Shown: piece after piece, positions 9,774 to 18,120 of the stretch
How positions within the stretch are numbered: position 1 is the stretch's first letter
Layout of the letters: each line of letters opens with the position of its first letter
Source of the DNA: Planctomycetota bacterium
GTDB taxonomy: Bacteria; Planctomycetota; UBA1135; JACQFD01
Assembly (NCBI GenBank): GCA_016792805.1
Contig: JAEUHX010000058.1
Location: 140,228 to 204,227 of the forward strand
Direction: 5' to 3'
DNA: 64,000 nucleotides
Made by a program: the position numbers and the translations under genes
Notes under the pieces: model-generated
Seen by the model: the letters and a program-made list of their open reading frames with translations, nothing else
Database searches by the model: none
Told to the model about the DNA's origin: nothing

Positions 9774-9811
9774 GGCTGAGATCGAACTCACCGGTGGATT
9801 CGATCCCAGCC
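9774..9811. terminator. Strong hairpin between convergent genes
   Basis: GGCTGAGATCGAA and TTCGATCCCAGCC pair over 13 bp with one mismatch around a 12-base loop. The hairpin starts eight bases after the stop codon of the FG-GAP gene and lies between two convergent genes. There is no U-tract, so a classical intrinsic terminator is not shown. A bidirectional terminator or 3'-end-stabilising hairpin is the likely role. Confidence 0.5.
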
Positions 9812-9852
9812 ATGATCCAATCCCACTGTCGGCGCAATGGGTTGGCTCACTC

Positions 9853-11214
9853 TCAGCTGCCGAGCCTCACCTCGAGCGCATTTGAGAATCGAAAGCTCAT
9901 CGTCGAGAGATCCACATCCAGCGCCTGGATATAGAGGGCATACGGAACTCCGGAGGAACCCGGAACAACAACGCTGGCATCGCCATTGAGATCTGTCCGG
10001 AATCCCACCGCGTCGATGAGTGGGTTAGGAACGAGCCACCCTCCCAGGAGAGGCGTCGGATTGGCATCCGATCCGATGAGCACATACACAGTGCTATTTG
10101 GTGTGCCTCCGGAAATTGTCAGCGTCGACTGCGTGCCCGGCAGTGTCAAGAATCCACCGCACATCGCCATCTGCAATTCTCCTGGACCGCCATATCCGAG
10201 GTCCTTCTGGCAATAGAGCCCCATAGGAGAGAGCAGGGCGACTCCGCTCGGGTTCCCAGAGATATCTTTGACGCCGACGAGCATCTGTCGCTGATTGTTG
10301 ATATCGCCGCCGCTGCCGGCGATCCACGGCCCCTGCGAAGGATCGATCAGCGAGCCAAATTGGTAGTAGCCGATCCCCTCGAAGTTCACGCCGAATGCCC
10401 ATGTACCAGCCCAAGTCATGGCATCTCCCAAGTCATTGAGAGCATTGGCGCCTGTGTTTTGACCGCAGCCGCCGACGAAGGTCCAACCACTGTTCGGCAT
10501 GTATCGGACGGGGAAGGCACCGCATGTCGAGGACCATCCGATCAGCGTCCCCGCCATCCCGTCGACCTCGTTCAAGGCATAGCCGGCGAATCCGTTCCAG
10601 TTCCCTGGAGGCAGCGGAATCGTCTGCATCTGATAGGTATTGAGATCGAAGAGTGAGTTGCCGGCGAGCACTTTCCGGTTGTTGTTGACATCCACAACTG
10701 TGCTCAATCCGGGAAGCAAAACGGGCCCCGCCGATGTGAAGTGCACTGCCTGGCTGAAGCTCCACCAGAACACAGTAGCCAAAGCACCCACAACATCTCC
10801 GATGTCATTGACGCCGAACGCAGCGCTGTAATTGTATCCTGCCGGGACAGGAGGAACCTCGACGACGTAGCCGCCAGGAGTGGGCCGCCATATCGCCGCC
10901 CGAGGCTCCATATGTCCAATGGTGCTCGGGCTGACGACGCCCACTACGAGGCCCAGATCATTGACATCGTATGCTTTGGAACTCTGGAAACCTGCCGGCA
11001 GCGGCAGCGGGACCATCGGCTGTCCCCCATGGGAGATCGATGCGATTGTCACTCCGCCGGAAGTAATCCAGCCGACTGCCGTTCCAAATTCGTTGAGAGC
11101 GGCGCCCGAGGTTCCCTGACCAAGGAAGTGGACTTCGTAGGTCGGGGGGCCCACTTGAGCCGCACCTGACGCCGCGAGAAGCATCCAGAACGCAGATGTT
11201 GCCAAACGTGTCAT
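9853..11214 (-). CDS. Secreted HAF-repeat beta-propeller-like protein
   Basis: The start was placed at the ATG at 11212-11214, which gives MTRLATSAFWMLLAASGAAQ as signal peptide. The body has repeated units containing ALNEFGTAVGW, DVNDLGLVVGV, GVNDIGDVVGA, ALNDLGDAMTW and DINNQRQMLVG, the signature of extracellular HAF-type repeats that probably form a propeller. A C-terminal beta-sandwich of about 120 residues follows (LYCQKDLGYGGPGE to the end). It resembles sorting or attachment domains of exported proteins in this group. A second HAF-type protein is encoded at 30715-31782. The molecular role is unknown. Confidence 0.78.
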   Translation of the reverse strand: MTRLATSAFWMLLAASGAAQVGPPTYEVHFLGQGTSGAALNEFGTAVGWITSGGVTIASISHGGQPMVPLPLPAGFQSSKAYDVNDLGLVVGVVSPSTIGHMEPRAAIWRPTPGGYVVEVPPVPAGYNYSAAFGVNDIGDVVGALATVFWWSFSQAVHFTSAGPVLLPGLSTVVDVNNNRKVLAGNSLFDLNTYQMQTIPLPPGNWNGFAGYALNEVDGMAGTLIGWSSTCGAFPVRYMPNSGWTFVGGCGQNTGANALNDLGDAMTWAGTWAFGVNFEGIGYYQFGSLIDPSQGPWIAGSGGDINNQRQMLVGVKDISGNPSGVALLSPMGLYCQKDLGYGGPGELQMAMCGGFLTLPGTQSTLTISGGTPNSTVYVLIGSDANPTPLLGGWLVPNPLIDAVGFRTDLNGDASVVVPGSSGVPYALYIQALDVDLSTMSFRFSNALEVRLGS

Positions 11215-11300
11215 AGGTCGATCCTCCGAGGAAAACGACCGTGCCACGCGCAATCGCCATACCCAGGAGCCTCGGACCACTCCGTCCGAGATCCGGACTG

Positions 11301-12224
11301 CTACGGATACGTCGGCCGGAGAGCCACTCCAACGGCTTCGCGAAACTGGTTCTCACTGAAAGGACGCGTGTCAAACGGCGCGAGCCCGACCGCCATGAGT
11401 TCGAAGAGCCGGCCGCCGTTGTTCTCGCTCAGGCTGTCCTCGCGGCCGAGCTGCGAGCCCGTGACGTTATAGTAGGCATGCACCATTTCATGGAAGAGAC
11501 CGCAATGCGGCGGCCGGAAGTGGCCGTTCACGATCGTCTTCTTGGGGTCATAACAAATGCGAGTGCTGACGCCTGGGCCATTGGCGAGATGTGTGTCGAG
11601 AACGATACAGAGAATATCCATCTCGTCGCGCGACGGCGGACCGCCGACCATCGGTGTCGCACTCCAGTTCGCAACCATCTGCTCGATGAGCTGAACCGGA
11701 GTTGCCGGCAGAGGCTTCGGCGCGCCCGATGTCCGGGGAGCGGCAGGTGGACGGGGCGGGTTTCGGAACGGACTCGGCGAGGAAGTGCCGTCCCAACGCG
11801 GCAGCTGCGTGTCGTAGAGCCGACGCGCGAGAACGGCCGGTGCCATCCCCGAACGCCCGATCGCCGCAGCGAGCTCTGTTGAGAACTGTGCCCACGCGCT
11901 GCCGTCGTGGTGTGCGCGCAGAAGCTTGTAGCCGGCGGGCGTGCCAGCGGCCGAATTATTGTTGGGACCCGCATAATTGAGCACGACTCGGCGCGTCGTC
12001 GAGCTGATGGCGTCGAAGAGGTCCTGGCCGACCTGGAACGAGCGAATCTCCTCCAGATGCTGGAGCGCCACCGTCGCAAAGTCGCCCCCGCCCTGCAGTT
12101 CCTGGTTTGTGCCGCGCACATAAATGTTAAAGGTTCGAAATCGGATCTCACCGGTGCGATGCGCTGCGGCCGTCGGGCGACTCACGGCAGGGCTGAGACC
12201 AAATAGGCTTCGAAGATTCGGCAT
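11301..12224 (-). CDS. M91-family (NleD-like) zinc metalloprotease
   Basis: A 307-residue protein. The start at 12224 is preferred over the longer GTG start because GAGG lies upstream. The zinc motif HEMVH is at residues 245-249 and is followed by AYYNVTG. Downstream, residues 275-295 read ELMAVGLAPFDTRPFSENQFR, matching the third-ligand glutamate (E275) and the SEN-x-(F/I)-R pattern I associate with peptidase family M91. The N-terminal part (FNIYVRGTN, FATVALQHLEEI) also fits that family. Well-studied members are type III effectors that cleave host MAP kinases. Here there is no signal peptide and no secretion apparatus nearby, so the target and export route are unknown. The active-site assignment is stronger than the biological role. 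Confidence 0.65.
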   Translation of the reverse strand: MPNLRSLFGLSPAVSRPTAAAHRTGEIRFRTFNIYVRGTNQELQGGGDFATVALQHLEEIRSFQVGQDLFDAISSTTRRVVLNYAGPNNNSAAGTPAGYKLLRAHHDGSAWAQFSTELAAAIGRSGMAPAVLARRLYDTQLPRWDGTSSPSPFRNPPRPPAAPRTSGAPKPLPATPVQLIEQMVANWSATPMVGGPPSRDEMDILCIVLDTHLANGPGVSTRICYDPKKTIVNGHFRPPHCGLFHEMVHAYYNVTGSQLGREDSLSENNGGRLFELMAVGLAPFDTRPFSENQFREAVGVALRPTYP

Positions 12225-12359
12225 GGCGTTCGACACCTCAGGGTTTCGCCTATTGAGACCGAACCGCGCGCGCAACGCCACCCGAAAAAAAGGCCCGGGT
12301 CACCCGCCACAGCGCCGCCGGCTTCAGGACCCCGGGGTCGGCGCCGATAGAGTCGCAAC

Positions 12360-15230
12360 ATGGGAATCAGGTCGGGACTGGAGATACGGCGTGCGGCCGT
12401 AATCGGCTGCATCGGATGGATTGGACTTGCGTGGGCGAGCGGGCTTGCGCCCGCGGGCCCGGCTCCTGCTCCCACGATTCTATTTGTGACGCAGCCGCCG
12501 TTCCCGGGGAACTTCGCGACGATCAATACAGTCTTCGGGAATCACCTCGCCTATACGCCCGCGGTGCCTCGTGGCGGTGACTTGTATATTCGCTATGGAA
12601 ACGGCACGCTGCGGAATCTGACAGCGGAGGCAGGCTTCGGACTCGAGCCCGGCAAAGAGATCGCCGTCCGCGAGCCGAGCGTGCATTTCACAGCGAAGAA
12701 AGCACTTTTCTCGATGGTGGTCGGCGGCGCGACCAAGGATGTCTTCACTCCGGTATTCTGGCAGATCTATGAAGTAAGCGGGCTCGAGCCCGGCGGGAAG
12801 GCGGTTATTGTGAAGCTGCCCCAGCCGGATAAGTCGAACAACGTCTCTCCGCTCTACGGCACCGATGAGCGAGTGATCTTCACTTCGGACCTTCCGCGCA
12901 ACCGCAACGCGGCCAGCTCGCCGCAGCTGGATGAGTATGAATCGGTGCCGACGAACACAGGCATCTGGTCCATGAAGCGGGACGGCACCGACATTCGAAT
13001 CCTCGACCACGCCATCTCCGGCGCCTTCACGCCCATCCTCGCCTCCGACGGGCGCGTCATCTTCAGCCGCTGGGATCACTTGGTCCGCGATCAGCAGAAC
13101 AACGATGGAACCGAAGGCTTCGGGGCTTTCAATTACGCCTCGGAAACGAGCACGGCTGCGCTGCCGACCAATATTGAGTCATTTCCCGAGCCGCTCGGCG
13201 CCTCCCAAGGCGGCTACATGCTCGGGCACAAGTTCAATCATTTCTTCCCTTGGGAGATGAATGAAGACGGGTCCGCCCTCGAGACCCTGAACCACGTCGG
13301 GCGCCACGAGTTGCTGAACTACTTCCAGCCGTCTCACCTCGGGCTTCCCTATTTCTATGAGCCTCAGCGCAAGGCGATCAACGGGCTCCTTCTTCAGATC
13401 AAAGAAAGCCCCACGGAGCCGGGCCGGTTCTTCGGAACGACGGCGCCCGAGTTCTACACGCATGGCTCCGGGCAAATTGTGAGCATCCTGGCTGGGCCGC
13501 AAGTGAATCCCGACGACATGGAGGTCGAGTACATCACCGATCCGATCACGGTGAGCCCTACTCCGACCGGTCAAGCAGCTCCCCCGAACCATCCTGGCCG
13601 CTTCCGCAATCCGCTTCCGCTCACCGACGGCTCCCTCGTCGCCGTCCGAACCTCATCGCCTTATGTGAATCAGGCGACCGGAGGTCCGCTCGGATCGAGC
13701 TACGACTTCCACCTCTCCAAGCTCGAGAAGAATGGGGACTACTTCGCCCCCGCCGCGCGGCTGATTCCCGGAGGAATTCAGAAATCGATCTCGTATTGGG
13801 ACAACTACACCTATTCGCCCGTGAGCTGGAGCGGCACCCTCTGGGAGCTCGACCCCGTCGAAGTGACCGCGCGCAAGAAGCCGAAGAAGCGCGTGACTCC
13901 GCTTCCGGCGATGGAGCAGCAGATCCTCAAGGAAGAGCTTGGCTCCGCTGGAGTGAAGCGCCTGCAGGGGTATCTGAGGGCGAATCAGCTGGCGCTGGTC
14001 ATCAGCCGAGACGTCACGCGGCGCGCGGATAAGCAGCAAGATTTCAATCTCAAGATTGCAGGGAGCTCCACGCAGACGGCGATGCCGGGATCGACTCCTG
14101 TGGAGATTGGATTCTTGCAGTTCTTCCAGGGAGACCTCATTCGCGGCTACACGGCCTATCAGCAGGGTCGGCGGCCCATCGCAGTGCCGATGCATGACGG
14201 CGTGCTTCCCAAGGTATCGGGCGCCCCCAAGGGATCGGTAGCCCTCGGCGCCGATGGCAGCATGGCGGCCATCGTGCCCGCCGGACGCGCACTCAGCTGG
14301 CAGCTCACAAAAACTGACGGCGAACCCGTCGTCCGCGAGCGCTATTGGGTTACGTTCGCCGCAGGTGAGATGCGCGTCTGCGCGAACTGCCACGGCATCA
14401 ACAAGGGGGATGTGGTGCTTGGCGAGCCTTCGCCCACAAATCCGCCCCAAGCACTGCGCGATCTGCTGACTTGGTACAAGAACGCAACGGCCAATGGAAC
14501 CACGGGGGACACGGTGGGCGCCTACGCACCGAGCGCTTCGTCGCTCGCGCTGACGCAATCGCATGCCGCGGGACAAGCGTCGGTGAATTGGCAGGAGCCG
14601 GGGACCGAGCCGAGCTGGCTGCCGATCGCCGGCGACTGGGACGGCGATGGCATCGATTCCATCGGGTTCTACGATCCGGCGACCTCAACATTTCATCTGC
14701 GCAACGAGTTCGGGGCCGGCGTCGATGATCTCACATTCACTTTCGGGACGGCGAACCCGGCCCTTCGACCGATCGCAGGCGACTGGGATGGCGAAGGAAC
14801 AGATACGATCGGCCTTTACAGCACGACGACCGGCGTGTTTCTGTTGCGCAACTCCAACAGCTCGGGGCCGGCAGACCACACCTTCTCCTTCGGGCCACTT
14901 GGCGGCGCAGTCCCCGTGGCGGGCAACTGGGACGGAGTGGGTTCGGACAGCGTCGGCGTTTATGTGGCTTCGACCGGCCAGTGGCTTCTGCGCAACGAGA
15001 ACAGCGCCGGCGCTGCCCACGTGAGCTTTGTGTTTACTCTCAAGAGTCCAAACGCCGTCCCCCTTGCCGGCGATTGGGATGCCAACGGCACCGACACGCC
15101 GGGCTTCTACGAGCCCGCCACGGGCGTGTTCACACTTCGAAAAACAAGCTCGAAGTCGGGGGCGAAGATTACTGTGAAGCTCGGCGTGCCAAACGCGATT
15201 CCAGTGGCTGGCGACTGGAATGGCGGCTAG
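12360..15230 (+). CDS. Secreted c-type haem protein (HzsA-like) with VCBS-like repeats
   Basis: A 956-residue exported protein with a signal peptide over residues 8-40. Residues 40-650 form a WD40/TolB-like propeller with phrases typical of the hydrazine synthase alpha-subunit-like family (FVTQPPFPGNFATINTVFGNH, GTDIRILDHAISGAFTPI). One haem c site, CANCHG, lies near residue 674. From about residue 750 there are five tandem repeats around AGDWDGDGIDSIGFYDP, AGDWDGEGTDTIGLY, AGNWDGVGSDSVGVY, AGDWDANGTDTPGFY and AGDWNGG, which look like calcium-binding VCBS/FG-GAP units. Relatives occur widely outside anammox bacteria, so hydrazine synthesis should not be assumed. No HzsB/HzsC partners are seen. 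The repeat tail is an unusual addition. Confidence 0.75.
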   Translation: MGIRSGLEIRRAAVIGCIGWIGLAWASGLAPAGPAPAPTILFVTQPPFPGNFATINTVFGNHLAYTPAVPRGGDLYIRYGNGTLRNLTAEAGFGLEPGKEIAVREPSVHFTAKKALFSMVVGGATKDVFTPVFWQIYEVSGLEPGGKAVIVKLPQPDKSNNVSPLYGTDERVIFTSDLPRNRNAASSPQLDEYESVPTNTGIWSMKRDGTDIRILDHAISGAFTPILASDGRVIFSRWDHLVRDQQNNDGTEGFGAFNYASETSTAALPTNIESFPEPLGASQGGYMLGHKFNHFFPWEMNEDGSALETLNHVGRHELLNYFQPSHLGLPYFYEPQRKAINGLLLQIKESPTEPGRFFGTTAPEFYTHGSGQIVSILAGPQVNPDDMEVEYITDPITVSPTPTGQAAPPNHPGRFRNPLPLTDGSLVAVRTSSPYVNQATGGPLGSSYDFHLSKLEKNGDYFAPAARLIPGGIQKSISYWDNYTYSPVSWSGTLWELDPVEVTARKKPKKRVTPLPAMEQQILKEELGSAGVKRLQGYLRANQLALVISRDVTRRADKQQDFNLKIAGSSTQTAMPGSTPVEIGFLQFFQGDLIRGYTAYQQGRRPIAVPMHDGVLPKVSGAPKGSVALGADGSMAAIVPAGRALSWQLTKTDGEPVVRERYWVTFAAGEMRVCANCHGINKGDVVLGEPSPTNPPQALRDLLTWYKNATANGTTGDTVGAYAPSASSLALTQSHAAGQASVNWQEPGTEPSWLPIAGDWDGDGIDSIGFYDPATSTFHLRNEFGAGVDDLTFTFGTANPALRPIAGDWDGEGTDTIGLYSTTTGVFLLRNSNSSGPADHTFSFGPLGGAVPVAGNWDGVGSDSVGVYVASTGQWLLRNENSAGAAHVSFVFTLKSPNAVPLAGDWDANGTDTPGFYEPATGVFTLRKTSSKSGAKITVKLGVPNAIPVAGDWNGG

Positions 15231-15243
15231 CGATCCGCAAGAT

Positions 15244-15312
15244 CGGGGTCGAAGATGCGGGCGCCTCCGGCAGGCTGCACCCAACCTTGGAGAGACCTCG
15301 GTTGGGACCCCG
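15244..15312 (+). terminator. Nested hairpins after the haem-protein gene
   Basis: CCCAACC (15280-15286) pairs with GGTTGGG (15300-15306). An outer pair, CGGGGTC (15244-15250) with GACCCCG (15306-15312), brackets it. The structure starts about 15 bases after the stop codon. No U-tract follows, so this is only a candidate terminator or 3'-end structure. Confidence 0.4.
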
Positions 15313-16264
15313 CAGCATTCCAGGCGGCAACTACCCTGACACCGGGGGGGTAGCTGAATTCGGGACAGGAACTCAAGGCTGCTCGGGGACGCATGTGCTC
15401 GACGTGACCCACGCGCCCATTACAAATTCACCCTACGACGCTGTGGCGCTGTGGGCATGGACATCCTGCGCGGCGGACGTTCCCAAAGTCATCCGAGTTG
15501 CGCGCGGGCCTCGTCACGCTCGCTTTGCGGAGCACATTTGAAACGTCCTCGACGCTCCCGCCCCACACCCTGAGCGTTTCGCCAGGATTGATACTCACAA
15601 TTCTTGCGCCGTAAGGATGGCTTGCGCGAGGAACGATTGCGCCCCGAACGGAACTAGCCCGTCTGGGATGCTCCACAGCACGCCGCCAGGCGCCAGCAAT
15701 TGGGGACGCCGTGGAAGTTTGGCTCTGTTTCTCATCCGGCGGCGCATGCGCCGCCGAATCGTCGCGGGCGATGCACGCGCCCTACGGCGGCAGTGAAGGA
15801 ATCTGGCGGCATGTTGTCACACCAGTTTGCTCCCTCCTGCAACTTTACAGATCGGGGATGACTGTAAACGGGGCGTGGGTCGGTCTTGGCGCGGCGAGTT
15901 CCGCAGACGCGAGGCCATGGCGCGCGCAGAATCGGATCGGCGCGAGGCGCCGGTCGGATGCTGCGCAGCCGATGGGTTGCCGAGCGTCGAGGACTGTCCA
16001 CTGGCGCGCCAAGACCGATCACGCCCCATTCTTCCCGAGTCACAACCCGCCAGCCTCGCGCGCACGGAAGACGTTTCAGAAGTCCTCCATACGCCGACCC
16101 CACCGGTTGATCCGCCCGGCGCCGAGGCCAGCGCGAAGCTCCGAGAGATCCTGCATTGGCCGCTTGGACTGTCCGCAGCGTCCCCAGGGCGGCCGAACGC
16201 CTCCATCCCCTTCCAAGAAGCCCCTTCACCGCCAAGGCCTCCCTATGCGACCCTGCGCGGTCCA
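15313..16264. other. Long gene-free region with repeat copy B
   Basis: About 950 bases with no convincing gene. The open frames here have poor composition and no family signature. The stretch contains inverted-repeat copy B (15475-15548). It also has a possible degenerate half copy near 16068-16090 (GACGTTTCAGAAGTCCTCC). The frame leading into the helicase gene is open back to 15827, but the translated stretch does not look like protein. Confidence 0.55.
15475..15548 (+). repeat. Inverted-repeat (MITE/REP-like) element, copy B
   Basis: A 74-bp element with ends GGACGTTCCCAAAG and CATTTGAAACGTCC. It is identical to copy C (29042-29115) at 64 of 74 positions in my hand alignment. The interior is an imperfect palindrome rich in GCGC. 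It lies between genes and has no coding capacity. Confidence 0.8.
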
Positions 16265-18091
16265 GTGACCGACTCCACGCCTGAAACGACGTCCTCCCCG
16301 GATCCGACTCCGACCCCGGCCGCCGCGCCGCAGCCCGTCGGCCCCTCCTTCGCCGACCTCGGCGTCACCCCGGAGATCGCCGCCACCCTCTCTGCCCTGG
16401 GCTACGAGGAGCCGACCCCCATCCAACGGGACGCCATCCCGGCCCTCCTCGCCGGCCGCAACGTCCTCGGCCAGGCGGCCACCGGCACCGGCAAGACTGC
16501 CGCCTTCGCCCTCCCGATCGTCCAGCGCCTCGGCGACAAGCGCCCCGAGCCCGGCCGTCCCCGCGCGCTGATCCTCGTTCCGACCCGCGAGCTCGCCATG
16601 CAGGTCTCCGAGGCGATTCACAAATACGGGCGCGCCAAGCAGGTCACCGTCCTGCCGATCTACGGCGGCCAGTCGATCTCCCAGCAACTTCGCGTCCTCG
16701 ACCGCGGCGTCGACGTGGTCGTCGCCACGCCCGGCCGCGCCCTCGACCACCTTGAGCGCGGCACGCTCCGCCTCGACTCCATCGAGTCGGTCGTCCTCGA
16801 CGAGGCCGACGAGATGCTCGACATGGGATTCGCCGACGACCTCGAAGCCATCCTCCAGCGCGTCCCGCAGAAGCACCAGACTGCACTTTTCTCCGCGACG
16901 CTGCCCGACCGGATTATTGCCATCGCCGAAAGCCATCTCGCCGACCCCGTCCGCGTCACGATCGCCAAGGAGCGGCCGAAGACCGGCGAGGCGCCGCGCG
17001 TGCGCCAGGTCGCCTACGTCGTTCCGCGCGCCTTCAAGCATGCGGCGCTCGGTCGCGTGCTCGACATGGAGAACCCCACGTCGACCATCGTGTTCTGCCG
17101 CACGCGCATCGAGGTCGACGAACTCACAGAAGCGATGAGCGCCCGCGGCTACCAGGCGGAGGCGCTCCACGGAGGCTTCTCCCAAGACCAGCGCGACCGC
17201 GTGATGAAGAAGTTCCGCACCGGCGCCGCTGATTTGTTGATTGCAACGGATGTCGCGGCGCGCGGGCTCGACATCGAGCACGTCTCCCACGTTGTCAATT
17301 ACGACGTGCCGTCCGAACCCGAAGCCTACGTGCACCGTATCGGCCGCACCGGCCGCGCCGGCCGCGAGGGCGTCGCCATCACGCTCGCCGAGCCGCGCGA
17401 GCACCGCCTCCTGCGAAGCATCGAATACGCGACGCAACAAAAAATCGCCATTGCAACGATTCCGACGGCGGCCGACTTGCGCACACGCCGCCTCGAATCC
17501 ACGCGCGAATCACTGCGCGAGGCGGTTCTCGCAGGCGAACTCGAGCCGTTCCGTGCGATTGCCGACACGCTCGCAAGCGAGTTTGACCCGATGGATGTGG
17601 CTGCCGCCGCCGTCAAGCTGGCGCACCACGCCGAGTTCTCCGAGGCCGCTGCGGCCGCGGATGAGCAGGACATCCCGCAGGTCCACGAGCAGCGCGAGCG
17701 CCGCCCCTTCCGAGACCGCCCCGCTTACGGCCACCGCGAGGGCGGCTTCATGCCGCGCAGCGAGGGCTTCCGGCCCCGCGAGCGTGAAGGGGGCTTCGCC
17801 CCCCGAGGTGATCGCGGCCCGCGACCGCCGCGTCGCACCCCCTTCGAGGCCACGAAGCTGTTCATCGGCGCCGGACGCATGGACATGGTTCGCCCGGGCG
17901 ACCTCGTCGGCGCCATCGCCAACGAGGCGGGGCTCTCGAGCTCTTCGATCGGCGCCATCGAGATCATGGAGCGGTTCTCGCTCGTCGAGGTACCGTCGGA
18001 GGTCGCCGAGGACGTGATCCGCGCGCTGCGAAACACCACCATTCGCGGCCGGAAAGTTCTCGTAAAACGCGACCGCTTCGGCGCCCAATAG
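16265..18091 (+). CDS. DEAD-box ATP-dependent RNA helicase with DbpA-type RNA-binding domain
   Basis: An RNA helicase of the DeaD/CsdA/DbpA type, acting on structured RNA in ribosome assembly, RNA decay or cold adaptation. Motifs in order: Q motif (GYEEPTPIQ), I (AATGTGKT), Ia (PTREL), II (DEADEMLDMGF), III (SAT), V (ATDVAARGLD) and VI (HRIGRTGRAG). An Arg/Gly-rich linker follows (around residues 475-530), then a C-terminal DbpA RNA-binding domain (TKLFIGAGRMDMVRPGDLVG). The start is uncertain. The GTG at 16265 is used because the conserved domain begins shortly after it and the upstream in-frame stretch is not protein-like. An intrinsic terminator follows directly. Confidence 0.92.
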   Translation: MTDSTPETTSSPDPTPTPAAAPQPVGPSFADLGVTPEIAATLSALGYEEPTPIQRDAIPALLAGRNVLGQAATGTGKTAAFALPIVQRLGDKRPEPGRPRALILVPTRELAMQVSEAIHKYGRAKQVTVLPIYGGQSISQQLRVLDRGVDVVVATPGRALDHLERGTLRLDSIESVVLDEADEMLDMGFADDLEAILQRVPQKHQTALFSATLPDRIIAIAESHLADPVRVTIAKERPKTGEAPRVRQVAYVVPRAFKHAALGRVLDMENPTSTIVFCRTRIEVDELTEAMSARGYQAEALHGGFSQDQRDRVMKKFRTGAADLLIATDVAARGLDIEHVSHVVNYDVPSEPEAYVHRIGRTGRAGREGVAITLAEPREHRLLRSIEYATQQKIAIATIPTAADLRTRRLESTRESLREAVLAGELEPFRAIADTLASEFDPMDVAAAAVKLAHHAEFSEAAAAADEQDIPQVHEQRERRPFRDRPAYGHREGGFMPRSEGFRPREREGGFAPRGDRGPRPPRRTPFEATKLFIGAGRMDMVRPGDLVGAIANEAGLSSSSIGAIEIMERFSLVEVPSEVAEDVIRALRNTTIRGRKVLVKRDRFGAQ

Positions 18092-18096
18092 AGCAT

Positions 18097-18116
18097 CGCC
18101 ACGGTGTGGCGTTTTT
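18097..18116 (+). terminator. Intrinsic terminator after the DEAD-box gene
   Basis: CGCCAC-GGT-GTGGCG forms a perfect 6-bp stem with a three-base loop, followed directly by TTTTT. It starts six bases after the helicase stop codon and ends four bases before the ATG of the RND adaptor gene. It should therefore separate or attenuate the two transcription units. Confidence 0.75.
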
Positions 18117-18120
18117 GTGC

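Noticed and set aside
11301..12224. Toxin-antitoxin or contact-dependent toxin module around the M91 protein
   Set aside because: No immunity-like small gene, no delivery domains and no secretion genes are adjacent. The neighbours are secreted repeat and haem proteins on other transcription units.
12360..15230. Possible anammox hydrazine synthase
   Set aside because: Only one alpha-like chain with a single clear haem motif is present, with no beta/gamma subunits or hydrazine dehydrogenase nearby. The family occurs widely outside anammox bacteria.
15827..16264. Long N-terminal extension of the DEAD-box helicase frame
   Set aside because: The extension is rich in Arg, Pro and Ser without helicase-family similarity, and conserved motifs begin only after the GTG at 16265. 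No ribosome-binding site supports the longer start.
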